Shown here: one piece after another, positions 1-5,661 of the stretch
How positions within the stretch are numbered: position 1 is the first letter of the stretch
Layout of the letters: every line of letters begins with the position of its first letter
Origin: DATJPW01 sp035506215
Lineage (GTDB): Bacteria > Desulfobacterota > Desulfomonilia > Desulfomonilales > Desulfomonilaceae
Length of the DNA stretch: 7,128 nucleotides
Assembly (NCBI GenBank): GCA_035506215.1
Contig: DATJPW010000156.1
Coordinates: forward strand, 1-7,128
Direction: 5' to 3'
Notes under the pieces: model-generated
Seen by the model: the letters and a program-made list of their open reading frames with translations, nothing else
Told to the model about the DNA's origin: nothing
Database searches by the model: none
Position numbers and translations under genes: made by a program

Positions 1-1374
1 CAGGCCCTCCGCGAGGCGGATCGAGCTGAATCGGTCCTTTCAGCCGTCTCTGTACCCCTGGCGGGTGCCGACGGCCCTTTCGGCCTGTTCAACATAGCCA
101 GTCAAAAGGCAAATGCTTTCAGCGAGGCGGACGCCGAACTATTATCGCAAATCGGCACTCAGATATCTTTGGTGCTTGATAAGGCCCTAGCTTATGACCG
201 GCTGCAAATCTCGCGCGACGGTCTCCAGCGCAGCGAAGCCTACCTGGCGGAAGCGCAAAGGCTGAGCCACACCGGCAGCTGGGCTTTGCACGTTGCCAGC
301 GGCAAGTATGACTACTGGTCCGAGGAAACATTCCTGATTTATGAATTCGATCCGCAGGAGGGATTACCAACCAGGGAAGCAGTTTATCGGCGAATCCACC
401 CAGAGGATCGGAACAGGGAGGAGGAAAGCTTTCAGAAGTCGATTTGCGAAAAAGATGATACTTTAGACGAGTTCAGGATCGTGCTGCCCAGCGGAACGGC
501 CAAGCATGTTCAGGTGATCCGGCACCCTGTCCTGAATGAAGTGGGGGATGTCGTTAAACTCGTGGGTACCACGATGGATATCACCGACCGCAAGCGTGCG
601 GAGGAAGCGCTTGAAAAAGTGCTGGCGGACCTGGAGGTGCGCGTCGAGAAAAGGACGAAAGAGCTTTCCGAGGCCAACCAGTCTCTTGAGGCTGCGAACA
701 AGGAGTTGGAGAGCTTCAGTTATTCGGTTTCCCATGACCTGCTTGCGCCCCTGAGGAGGATTGAGGGGTTCTCCCAAATCTTGCTGGAAGATTACGGTCC
801 GCACCTCGATGAAGAAGCGGTTAGCCTCCTGGGGTCAGTCCGATCCAATACCGCTAAAATGGGCCAGCTGATTGAAGACCTTCTTGCCCTTTCCCGTCTG
901 GGACGCACCGCCATGCAGGTCCGGCCGCTTGAAATGTCGAATCTTGCCTGTCAGATCTCCGAAGAATTGAAATCCATGAACCCGGACAGGACTCTACGCA
1001 TATCCATCAACGACATGCCTTCCGCATCAGGTGATGAAATCCTTTTGCGGCAGGTTTTCATTAACTTGATTGGAAACGCGATCAAATTCACACGGGAAAA
1101 GGACATTGGGGTCATTGATGTTTGCGGTTATGAGAGCGGAAACGAAAAGATTTACTCCATCAAGGATAACGGTGCAGGATTTGACATGGCCTATTACCAC
1201 AAACTATTTGGGGTATTCCAGCGGCTGCACTCTGCAGATGAGTTCGAGGGTACCGGGGTAGGCCTCGCCATTGTCCATCGGATCATTTCAAGACACGGAG
1301 GCCGGGTCTGGGCGGAAGGTGAGATTGGCAAAGGAGCCATCTTCTATTTCTCGTTACCAAACAGGGAAAGATGA
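1..1374 (+). CDS. Sensor histidine kinase (GAF-PAS-HisKA-HATPase), 5' truncated by window edge
   Basis: Autophosphorylating sensor kinase of a two-component system, probably cytoplasmic in the visible part since no membrane segment is seen. The frame is open from base 1 to TGA 1372-1374, so the gene begins left of the window; the TTG at 169 is internal. Order: end of a GAF domain (about 1-180, including FGLFNIAS and AFSEADAELL), a PAS_3-like domain with PAC ending (about 260-590, ending VGTTMDITDRKRAEE), a coiled-coil linker (about 590-710), then HisKA with the phospho-acceptor His in SVSHDLLAPLRR (codon 733-735). HATPase_c follows, with the N box NLIGNAIKF (Asn codon 1075-1077), DNGAGF (from 1165) and GTGVGLAIV (from 1249). 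All catalytic boxes look intact and the C-terminus is complete. No response regulator is in view, so its partner and signal are unknown. It faces the minus-strand operon convergently, so a regulatory link is not implied. Confidence 0.95.
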   Translation, partial: QALREADRAESVLSAVSVPLAGADGPFGLFNIASQKANAFSEADAELLSQIGTQISLVLDKALAYDRLQISRDGLQRSEAYLAEAQRLSHTGSWALHVASGKYDYWSEETFLIYEFDPQEGLPTREAVYRRIHPEDRNREEESFQKSICEKDDTLDEFRIVLPSGTAKHVQVIRHPVLNEVGDVVKLVGTTMDITDRKRAEEALEKVLADLEVRVEKRTKELSEANQSLEAANKELESFSYSVSHDLLAPLRRIEGFSQILLEDYGPHLDEEAVSLLGSVRSNTAKMGQLIEDLLALSRLGRTAMQVRPLEMSNLACQISEELKSMNPDRTLRISINDMPSASGDEILLRQVFINLIGNAIKFTREKDIGVIDVCGYESGNEKIYSIKDNGAGFDMAYYHKLFGVFQRLHSADEFEGTGVGLAIVHRIISRHGGRVWAEGEIGKGAIFYFSLPNRER

Positions 1375-1410
1375 AAGAATAGGAATTTAGTCTCGGGATA
1401 CACTGCCTAA

Positions 1411-1672
1411 GGTTCTCCCAGAGATGGAGCCGCCAGCGGCAGGCCGTGTCTTACATCGTTGGCAGAGTCGATCATCGAGGACCTTGATAACATTCAGCGG
1501 TGGATCGAAAAGGCAACGGCCGCCCTTTTCAATGATTCCCTCGGCGACCTGCTCAACCTGAACAGACAAGATGCTCGATGATCTCCTGACCGTTCTCTCT
1601 CAGATGAGATTCGATGAGACACCCTCGACTTTCTTCGTAGATCACGAGTCTCTGCAAATACTTTTTCTCTAG
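1411..1672 (+). pseudogene. Frameshifted remnant resembling a histidine kinase DHp domain
   Basis: This fills most of the 301-bp stretch (1375-1675) that has no intact gene. Two overlapping plus-strand frames read like one protein: frame 1 from 1411 to TGA 1579-1581 contains IIEDLDNIQRWIEKATAAL and DLLNLNRQDA, and frame 2 from 1571 to TAG 1670-1672 continues MLDDLLTVLSQMRFDETPS. Joined, the DARMLDDLLTVLSQM stretch resembles the second DHp helix of the intact kinase just upstream (TAKMGQLIEDLLALSRLG), followed by a proline-containing segment as in many such kinases. The H box and the whole ATPase domain are missing, and no start with a convincing ribosome site is seen. It is inferred to be debris of a second kinase or of a duplicated or deleted locus. 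Because the match is short and helical it could be chance. No clear intrinsic terminator was found here for either convergent transcript. Confidence 0.4.
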
Positions 1673-1675
1673 CTC

Positions 1676-2716
1676 TCATTGAATCCTCTCGGCCCTAACC
1701 TGGATCAGTTCTGCCACAATGCAAACGGCAATCTCTTCCGGGGTTTCCGCCCCAATGTTCAAACCAATAGGAGAGTGAACCCGAAAAAAGTCCTGAAGCG
1801 TGAAACCCTCTTTTGAGAGAGCTTCATAAGTAGCATCCCGCTTCTTCTTGCTGCCGATCATGCCGATATAGCGGGCCCGGGTTTGCAGGGCCTGAGCGAG
1901 GACCGTTTTATCGTGAACATGTCCGCGGGTCACGATCACCAGGTAGCTCTCTTCATCAATATCGAGGTCCTTTGTGGCCTCGTCAAAGGACTTCAGCACC
2001 ACGACCTCATCGGCTGAACCGAGCAGTTCCCTATTGGCAAATTCTACCCGGTCATCCATGACCACCGTGCGAAGTCCGACAAACTTCGTCAGGTGCGCAA
2101 GCTTCTGACCTATATGCCCGGCCCCGAAGATGTAGACGGTGCCTTCGAAGCAGAGGGGTTCCACAAAGAATCGCTCCCCTTGAAACTCGAGGACCATGGG
2201 CTGGGTCGCACTGGCTTCCACTAGAAATTCCTTTGGGGACGGCAGCCCATGACCCTCAACACAAGCATCGCCGTCTTTATAAAGATGGAGACCGGGAGGC
2301 GTGTCGCTCACTTCCTTGTCGGGGAGCCTCATGATCATCCACGCCCGCTTTTTTGAATTCAGTGCCGTCAGGAGCTTTTCGTAGTAGTGTAGCCGCGCAG
2401 GCTGGGATGCCTCTTCGAAGTGCAGGAGAAAATTCACATCCCCACCGCAAATCATCCCGATGGGAGCGGGACCCTCACGGTTGAGGGTAAAGGTTCTCAC
2501 CAGGGTCTTGCGGGACGAAAAAAGCTCTTTACCCAGTTTCTGCACCGTAGCTTCGAGGATGCCCCCTCCGATGGTGCCGATAATAGTGCCGTCCGATCGG
2601 ATGATCATACGCGATCCCACATCCCGCGGAGCCGACCCGCATCGCCTTAAAATCGTTGCCAGGACAAAACTTTCACCCTCACGCAAAAGCTTCACAATAT
2701 TCTCAAAAATGACCAC
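1676..2716 (-). CDS. xdhC: XdhC/CoxI family molybdoenzyme maturation factor
   Basis: A 346-residue accessory protein of the family that binds the sulfurated molybdenum cofactor and delivers it to Mo-hydroxylases (xanthine dehydrogenase, aldehyde and CO oxidoreductases). It acts in the cytoplasm and is not part of the final enzyme. The N-terminal XdhC_CoxI domain has GSAPR (27-31), GTIGGGILEA (47-56) and GMICGGD (87-93, with Cys90). A linker of about 90 residues leads to the Rossmann-like XdhC_C domain with FGAGHIG (197-203), VTRGHVHD (262-269), YIGMIGSKKKR (283-293) and HSPIGLNIGAETPEEIA (314-330). All family landmarks are present and the length is normal. The start is GTG 2716, set by AAGGAG seven bases upstream; stop TGA 1676-1678. 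It lies 181 bp downstream of the radical SAM gene on the same strand, which points to Mo-hydroxylase maturation for the whole cluster. The target enzyme is outside the window. Confidence 0.93.
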   Translation of the reverse strand: MVIFENIVKLLREGESFVLATILRRCGSAPRDVGSRMIIRSDGTIIGTIGGGILEATVQKLGKELFSSRKTLVRTFTLNREGPAPIGMICGGDVNFLLHFEEASQPARLHYYEKLLTALNSKKRAWMIMRLPDKEVSDTPPGLHLYKDGDACVEGHGLPSPKEFLVEASATQPMVLEFQGERFFVEPLCFEGTVYIFGAGHIGQKLAHLTKFVGLRTVVMDDRVEFANRELLGSADEVVVLKSFDEATKDLDIDEESYLVIVTRGHVHDKTVLAQALQTRARYIGMIGSKKKRDATYEALSKEGFTLQDFFRVHSPIGLNIGAETPEEIAVCIVAELIQVRAERIQ

Positions 2717-2897
2717 GATGCCGCTCCTTGGCTTCTGTTGTCGATAATCGCTCTTTTGCCACTGCCGTATAATGGCCCAGGGAGTCGCTCACGAAGGGTA
2801 ACGAGGAGATCCCCCTCTCGCATGTGATAGCCAACCCTTATACAGGTATTTCCTAAAAGCGTGGAGATGTTCCTTCTTCGCCCCTGAGAGCCCACTT
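2717..2897 (-). other. Gap between the radical SAM gene and xdhC
   Basis: These 181 bp are the only long gap in the minus-strand block. A 67-codon frame (about 2692-2895) and the tail of another frame (to 2789) cross it, but neither has a ribosome site or a recognisable product. On the minus strand, AT-rich stretches such as TGTATAAGG (about 2841) and CCATTATACGG (about 2772) could serve as -10 elements of an internal promoter, but no good -35 box stands at the right distance from either. No strong hairpin followed by a T run was seen. It may hold a weak internal promoter or an untranslated spacer; function is not established. Confidence 0.3.
2724..2729 (-). promoter_or_regulatory. Ribosome binding site of xdhC
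   Basis: The minus strand reads AAGGAG followed by seven bases and GTG at 2716. This near-perfect Shine-Dalgarno sequence decides the GTG start; no ATG lies nearby in frame. Confidence 0.8.
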
Positions 2898-4259
2898 TTA
2901 GCTATTTCGATAAATCGGACGGCCCCCACTGTCGGTAAGATTGAAAGCGCAAAAGGGGATGATCCGGCCATCGGGGTGCAGAACGTGCAGGTGACACTCC
3001 TTGAGGCGCTGTAGATCAAGGTTCCATGCGTCTTGAAACGCCATGCCCGAAAGGCAGAACGAATGGGTGTGCACTCGTTCCAGGAACAGGTCCCATCCCC
3101 CGAGACTGAGGCCTTGTTCTGACGAACAGCAGGGGCTTTGGGGTGGAGCCCAGAACCGTTTCTGAAAGTCTTGTGCCCTTGAGACTCCCAGCCCGGCCTC
3201 TTCACCCCGGCAGCAGGAACTCCCCGAGTCGGGCTTGGTCCAGGGTTTGAGTTCTCCGTTTGGCATCAGTACAAAGTTGCCATGAAATGAGCAATAGCAG
3301 TTCTCTGCTGCGGGCGGGCTGAAGGACTCTGTCTTGATTTTGCCATTCGTCTGTTTTTCGATCTGGACGATGATTTCGGGAAGGGTAATGCGATCACCAT
3401 TTTGAGGTCGTTCCGCCGGATACCTTCCGAAATAGCTTACGGGTTGAAAATGCACTCCCCTAACCCCGGGGAGGTGCCCGAGGGCATATTCGATGATCGC
3501 TCCGATCTGGTGGATATTGACATCGGGAACCAGGGTCGGAACCAGGATAACCCCCAGCTCGTATCCCATGCAATGAGCTATCGCCTGTTCCTTCTCCCTG
3601 AATAGAGCGCGTCCCCTGAGTCTTTTGCAGATCTCGTCGTCCAGGCCGTCAAACTGGAGAAAAACACATGACAGACCGGCATCCTTGAGCTCATTAACGT
3701 AAGCCGGCTCCCTGGCCATGCGCAGGCCGTTGGTATTCACCTGAATAAAGTCAAATCCAAGTGAACGTCCGAGTGCTACGATCTCGGGTAAATCATCCCG
3801 AAGCGTCGGCTCCCCTCCCGAGAGCTGGATATTGTAAGGACCTCCAGCGGCCAGAAGTGTCTCGAACATTCGTTGGATTTCACTAAGATCTGGGCCTTCT
3901 CTGTCACTTTTTCCGGCATCGGCGAAACAAACCTTGCATTTCAAGTCGCATCGCTGAGTCACTTCAATCAAAACACAGCACGTCTGCTGGCGATGGTCAG
4001 GGCAAAGGCCGCAGTCCCAAGGGCACCCTCTATCCACCGTGGTCAGAGGCATCCGGGGGTGGGACGAGGGCTTCGGCCTGCTCCAGGAAGCATAGGAAGG
4101 AATTCCGCGCCAGATGACCGCCTCGAATTCCCCGTGTTTCGGGCACTTTTTCTTGAGGATGACGTCATCGCCCCTAGCGACCCGGATAGCGGGTATGCAG
4201 GCCAGGCACTCCGGGCAAACGCTATCGGTTTGAGACAGGACAACCTGATCTTTCATCAT
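2898..4259 (-). CDS. trsS: Radical SAM protein, TrsS-like (cysteine form)
   Basis: A 453-residue radical SAM enzyme that should cleave S-adenosylmethionine at a [4Fe-4S] cluster to start radical chemistry; its substrate is unknown. The N-terminal metal-binding part has CPEC (15-18), CPKHGEFEAVIWRG (39-52) and GCPWDCGLCPDH (78-89), a layout shared with the wider family that includes the archaeal tetraether-lipid synthase type. The core has the canonical C104-x3-C108-x2-C111 (QRCDLKCKVCF), SGGEP (147-151), VNTNGLR and FLQFDGLDD. The C-terminal region is cysteine-rich (SSCC, SPCCSSEQ, SFCLSGMAFQDAWNLD, KECHLHVLHPDGR, IPFCAFNLTD) and suggests auxiliary Fe-S clusters. As I recall, some members of this family are selenoproteins; here the frame has no internal TGA and ends at TAA 2898-2900, so this is an all-cysteine version. 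ATG 4259 overlaps the upstream stop by four bases (ATGA). A second ATG at 4256 is equally possible, and the ribosome site is weak (GGTGG), in keeping with translational coupling. Confidence 0.88.
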   Translation of the reverse strand: MMKDQVVLSQTDSVCPECLACIPAIRVARGDDVILKKKCPKHGEFEAVIWRGIPSYASWSRPKPSSHPRMPLTTVDRGCPWDCGLCPDHRQQTCCVLIEVTQRCDLKCKVCFADAGKSDREGPDLSEIQRMFETLLAAGGPYNIQLSGGEPTLRDDLPEIVALGRSLGFDFIQVNTNGLRMAREPAYVNELKDAGLSCVFLQFDGLDDEICKRLRGRALFREKEQAIAHCMGYELGVILVPTLVPDVNIHQIGAIIEYALGHLPGVRGVHFQPVSYFGRYPAERPQNGDRITLPEIIVQIEKQTNGKIKTESFSPPAAENCYCSFHGNFVLMPNGELKPWTKPDSGSSCCRGEEAGLGVSRAQDFQKRFWAPPQSPCCSSEQGLSLGGWDLFLERVHTHSFCLSGMAFQDAWNLDLQRLKECHLHVLHPDGRIIPFCAFNLTDSGGRPIYRNS

Positions 4260-4699
4260 TTGCCACCGGAAAGGTCAAACCCATATTGTACCAGTAATGC
4301 CTTCGCCTTTTCGTAGGTCCCAAATACCAGGCTAGGACATTTGGTAGTACGACTATGCGGATCCTCTCCCAATATGGTTTCACACCGAATGCCGCCATGT
4401 AGAGTCCCAAACGTCTCTGTAAACCAATCAACGAGCTCGCTTATCATCAAATTCAGCTTTTCGTCTTCCTGTTCTTCGGGCAACCCTCTTCCGGCATACA
4501 ACCCCAGCAAACAGGCACCACCCGTCAGGGCTCCGCAGGTGTCGCCAGTGAAACCCAATCCCCCTGCGAGGGCAGACATGGCTCGAATCAAATCCGGGTT
4601 ACTCTTTCCTTGAGCTTCCAGACCCATGAAAAGCAAGATCTGGCTGCAATAGAATCCCTGGCCTGCCAACGTGATCATCCGCAGCATTTCATCGTTCAC
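4256..4699 (-). CDS. C_GCAxxG_C_C family protein (DVU_1555-like)
   Basis: A 147-residue protein of the C_GCAxxG_C_C family, small redox or metal-binding proteins named for their spaced cysteines and thought to bind an Fe-S cluster or another metal. Visible landmarks are YCSQ (Cys18), the helix GDTCGALTGGACLLGLYAG with Cys55 and Cys63, then Cys106 in IRCETILGED and Cys121 in KCPSLV. The central motif reads CGALTGG instead of the canonical GCAxxG, a variant seen in this cluster-associated subfamily as far as I recall. No signal peptide or membrane anchor is evident, although the Ala/Gly/Leu-rich helix is hydrophobic. Start GTG 4699 with GAGGAG eight bases upstream; the stop TGA 4256-4258 lies inside the radical SAM start (ATGA). 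Close coupling to the radical SAM gene suggests that it is a partner, electron carrier or substrate of that enzyme (inference). Confidence 0.85.
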   Translation of the reverse strand: MNDEMLRMITLAGQGFYCSQILLFMGLEAQGKSNPDLIRAMSALAGGLGFTGDTCGALTGGACLLGLYAGRGLPEEQEDEKLNLMISELVDWFTETFGTLHGGIRCETILGEDPHSRTTKCPSLVFGTYEKAKALLVQYGFDLSGGK

Positions 4700-4707
4700 G
4701 AGAGTCT

Positions 4708-4713
4708 CTCCTC
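4708..4713 (-). promoter_or_regulatory. Ribosome binding site of the C_GCAxxG_C_C gene
   Basis: The minus strand reads GAGGAG, then eight bases, then GTG at 4699. It lies in the 31-bp spacer after the methyltransferase stop and supports the GTG start. Confidence 0.75.
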
Positions 4714-4730
4714 GTCAATTCAGTTCATCA

Positions 4731-5447
4731 TCAACGCTCGGTTTTCTGCGCAACAAGCAAAAAATAACCGGGTTTGACCCGGGTGATGACCTCCTTTAGT
4801 TTTTGGGAGTTGGCTGGATCTCCATTGCCTTGAGCAATCCGGCACCAGAACTTTTCAGCAGAACCATAAGAAAATACGAGCTGTGCGACAAATGCCCTCA
4901 ATGCATGAGAGCGATCCTCCCAAAAGCTTGGCTGGAAGCCGTGATCATTGAGTTTATCAAGCAATTCATCTCTGGTTAGTATGTGAGCAAGACAGCCGCT
5001 TGGGGGCAGACTGTGGACCGCATTCATTCCACCTGGATTGGTTGCGTAGAGATCGCTCAAAATGATTCGACCATTGGCTTTCAAGACACGACGACATTCG
5101 CCCAGGACTCTGTCTCTATCCCGAGTGATCGAGAGCACACATTCCGCGAGAACGCCGTCAAACGTAGAAGGCGCAAGAGGCAAGTCTTCTCCGACAGCTG
5201 ATAACAACGGCATTGATCTGTTTTTTTCGATTCCCTGCCTGAGAGCCGCAAGAGAAGGGTCAATCCCGAGGGCGTTAAAGTCCCAACCGATAAGGTGTTC
5301 CAGGGTGTAAGCGGCGCCGCACCCGATATCCAGGAGCCGGGCGCCGGGTGGAAAGGCACACCTGGAAAGGGCTATTTTAGTCAATGCAAGGCCACCCGGC
5401 CTCATACAATCGGTAGCACCCACGCCCACGGCGATGGTTTCAATCAC
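4731..5447 (-). CDS. trsM: Class I SAM-dependent methyltransferase, TrsM-like (DVU_1556-like)
   Basis: A 238-residue Rossmann-fold methyltransferase of the Methyltransf_11 type; the methyl acceptor is unknown. Motif I is LLDIGCGAAYTLEHL (38-52), the acidic residue after strand 2 is in LGIDPS (Asp63), and motifs II/III are GEDLPLAPSTFDGVLAECV (86-104), followed by ECRRVLKANGRIILSD. The N-terminal element CMRPGGLALTKIAL (from residue 14) is typical of this cluster-specific subfamily as I recall it. The start is GTG 5447, one base after the TAG of the upstream gene, with GAGG nine bases before it. A 17-codon longer frame back to TTG 5498 would overlap the upstream gene by about 50 bp and lacks support. 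Stop TGA 4731-4733. Linkage to a radical SAM protein suggests the two modify the same substrate or cofactor, but that is inference. Confidence 0.85.
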   Translation of the reverse strand: MIETIAVGVGATDCMRPGGLALTKIALSRCAFPPGARLLDIGCGAAYTLEHLIGWDFNALGIDPSLAALRQGIEKNRSMPLLSAVGEDLPLAPSTFDGVLAECVLSITRDRDRVLGECRRVLKANGRIILSDLYATNPGGMNAVHSLPPSGCLAHILTRDELLDKLNDHGFQPSFWEDRSHALRAFVAQLVFSYGSAEKFWCRIAQGNGDPANSQKLKEVITRVKPGYFLLVAQKTER

Positions 5448-5448
5448 G

Positions 5449-5661
5449 CTATTTATCCTCGAGAATCTTCTCGACTTCGGCCATCTTGCCCAACGCAAGC
5501 TCTTCGGGAATGAAAGTTTGCCCGCATTTGGGACACCGAAGCAAATCGACAGGGAACATGCTGCCTAGATAGGCAACGTTCACCTTCGCCATTTCCAATG
5601 GGAGGTCGCATTGGAAGCAGATCAGAGAAACTAGGGCGGATTCAGTATTTTCCTGACTCAC
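5449..5661 (-). CDS. Small two-CxxC redox/zinc-ribbon-like protein (DVU_1557-like)
   Basis: A 70-residue protein with two knuckles, C15-F-Q-C18 and C43-P-K-C46-G, separated by 24 residues. It could hold a single zinc or iron (rubredoxin- or zinc-ribbon-like). The middle (MAKVNVAYLGSMFPVDLLRCP) is predicted mostly strand, and the tail from about residue 52 is charged and helical (PEELALGKMAEVEKILEDK). No signal peptide. Start GTG 5661 overlaps the TGA of the upstream Fe-S oxidoreductase by four bases (GTGA) and has GAGGGAG seven bases upstream; stop TAG 5449-5451. Its place between an Fe-S electron-transfer protein and the methyltransferase/radical SAM pair suggests a small electron carrier or scaffold. 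A plain structural zinc protein remains possible. Confidence 0.82.
   Translation of the reverse strand: MSQENTESALVSLICFQCDLPLEMAKVNVAYLGSMFPVDLLRCPKCGQTFIPEELALGKMAEVEKILEDK
5457..5460 (-). promoter_or_regulatory. Ribosome binding site of the methyltransferase gene
   Basis: GAGG on the minus strand lies within the last codons of the upstream gene, nine bases before GTG 5447. The stop-start arrangement TAG-C-GTG implies translational coupling. Confidence 0.6.

Noticed and set aside
169..171. TTG as the start of the histidine kinase
   Set aside because: The frame is open upstream to base 1 and encodes GAF-domain sequence, so this codon is internal.
463..804. Minus-strand 113-codon frame
   Set aside because: A shadow of the histidine kinase gene, which carries clear PAS and HisKA signatures on the plus strand.
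1467..1478. Short inverted repeat TCGATCATCGA
   Set aside because: Too short, no T run, and inside a stretch that reads as decayed coding sequence; not convincing as a terminator or operator.
2692..2895. Minus-strand 67-codon frame in the gap before xdhC
   Set aside because: It runs into xdhC out of frame, has no clear ribosome site and the product resembles nothing I recognise.
2789..3205. Minus-strand 138-codon frame overlapping the 3' end of the radical SAM gene
   Set aside because: Most of it is an alternative frame inside the radical SAM coding region; the part that leaves the gene has no known relative.
2898..4259. Possible selenocysteine TGA in the radical SAM gene
   Set aside because: The frame contains no in-frame TGA; every candidate position is cysteine or another ordinary residue.
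3873..4316. Plus-strand 147-codon open frame
   Set aside because: Antisense to the N-terminal half of the radical SAM gene and the end of the C_GCAxxG_C_C gene; no domain and no ribosome site seen.
5448..5498. Seventeen-codon N-terminal extension of the methyltransferase from TTG 5498
   Set aside because: It would overlap the upstream CxxC gene by about 50 bp and has a rare start; GTG 5447 follows the stop by one base and has a GAGG site.
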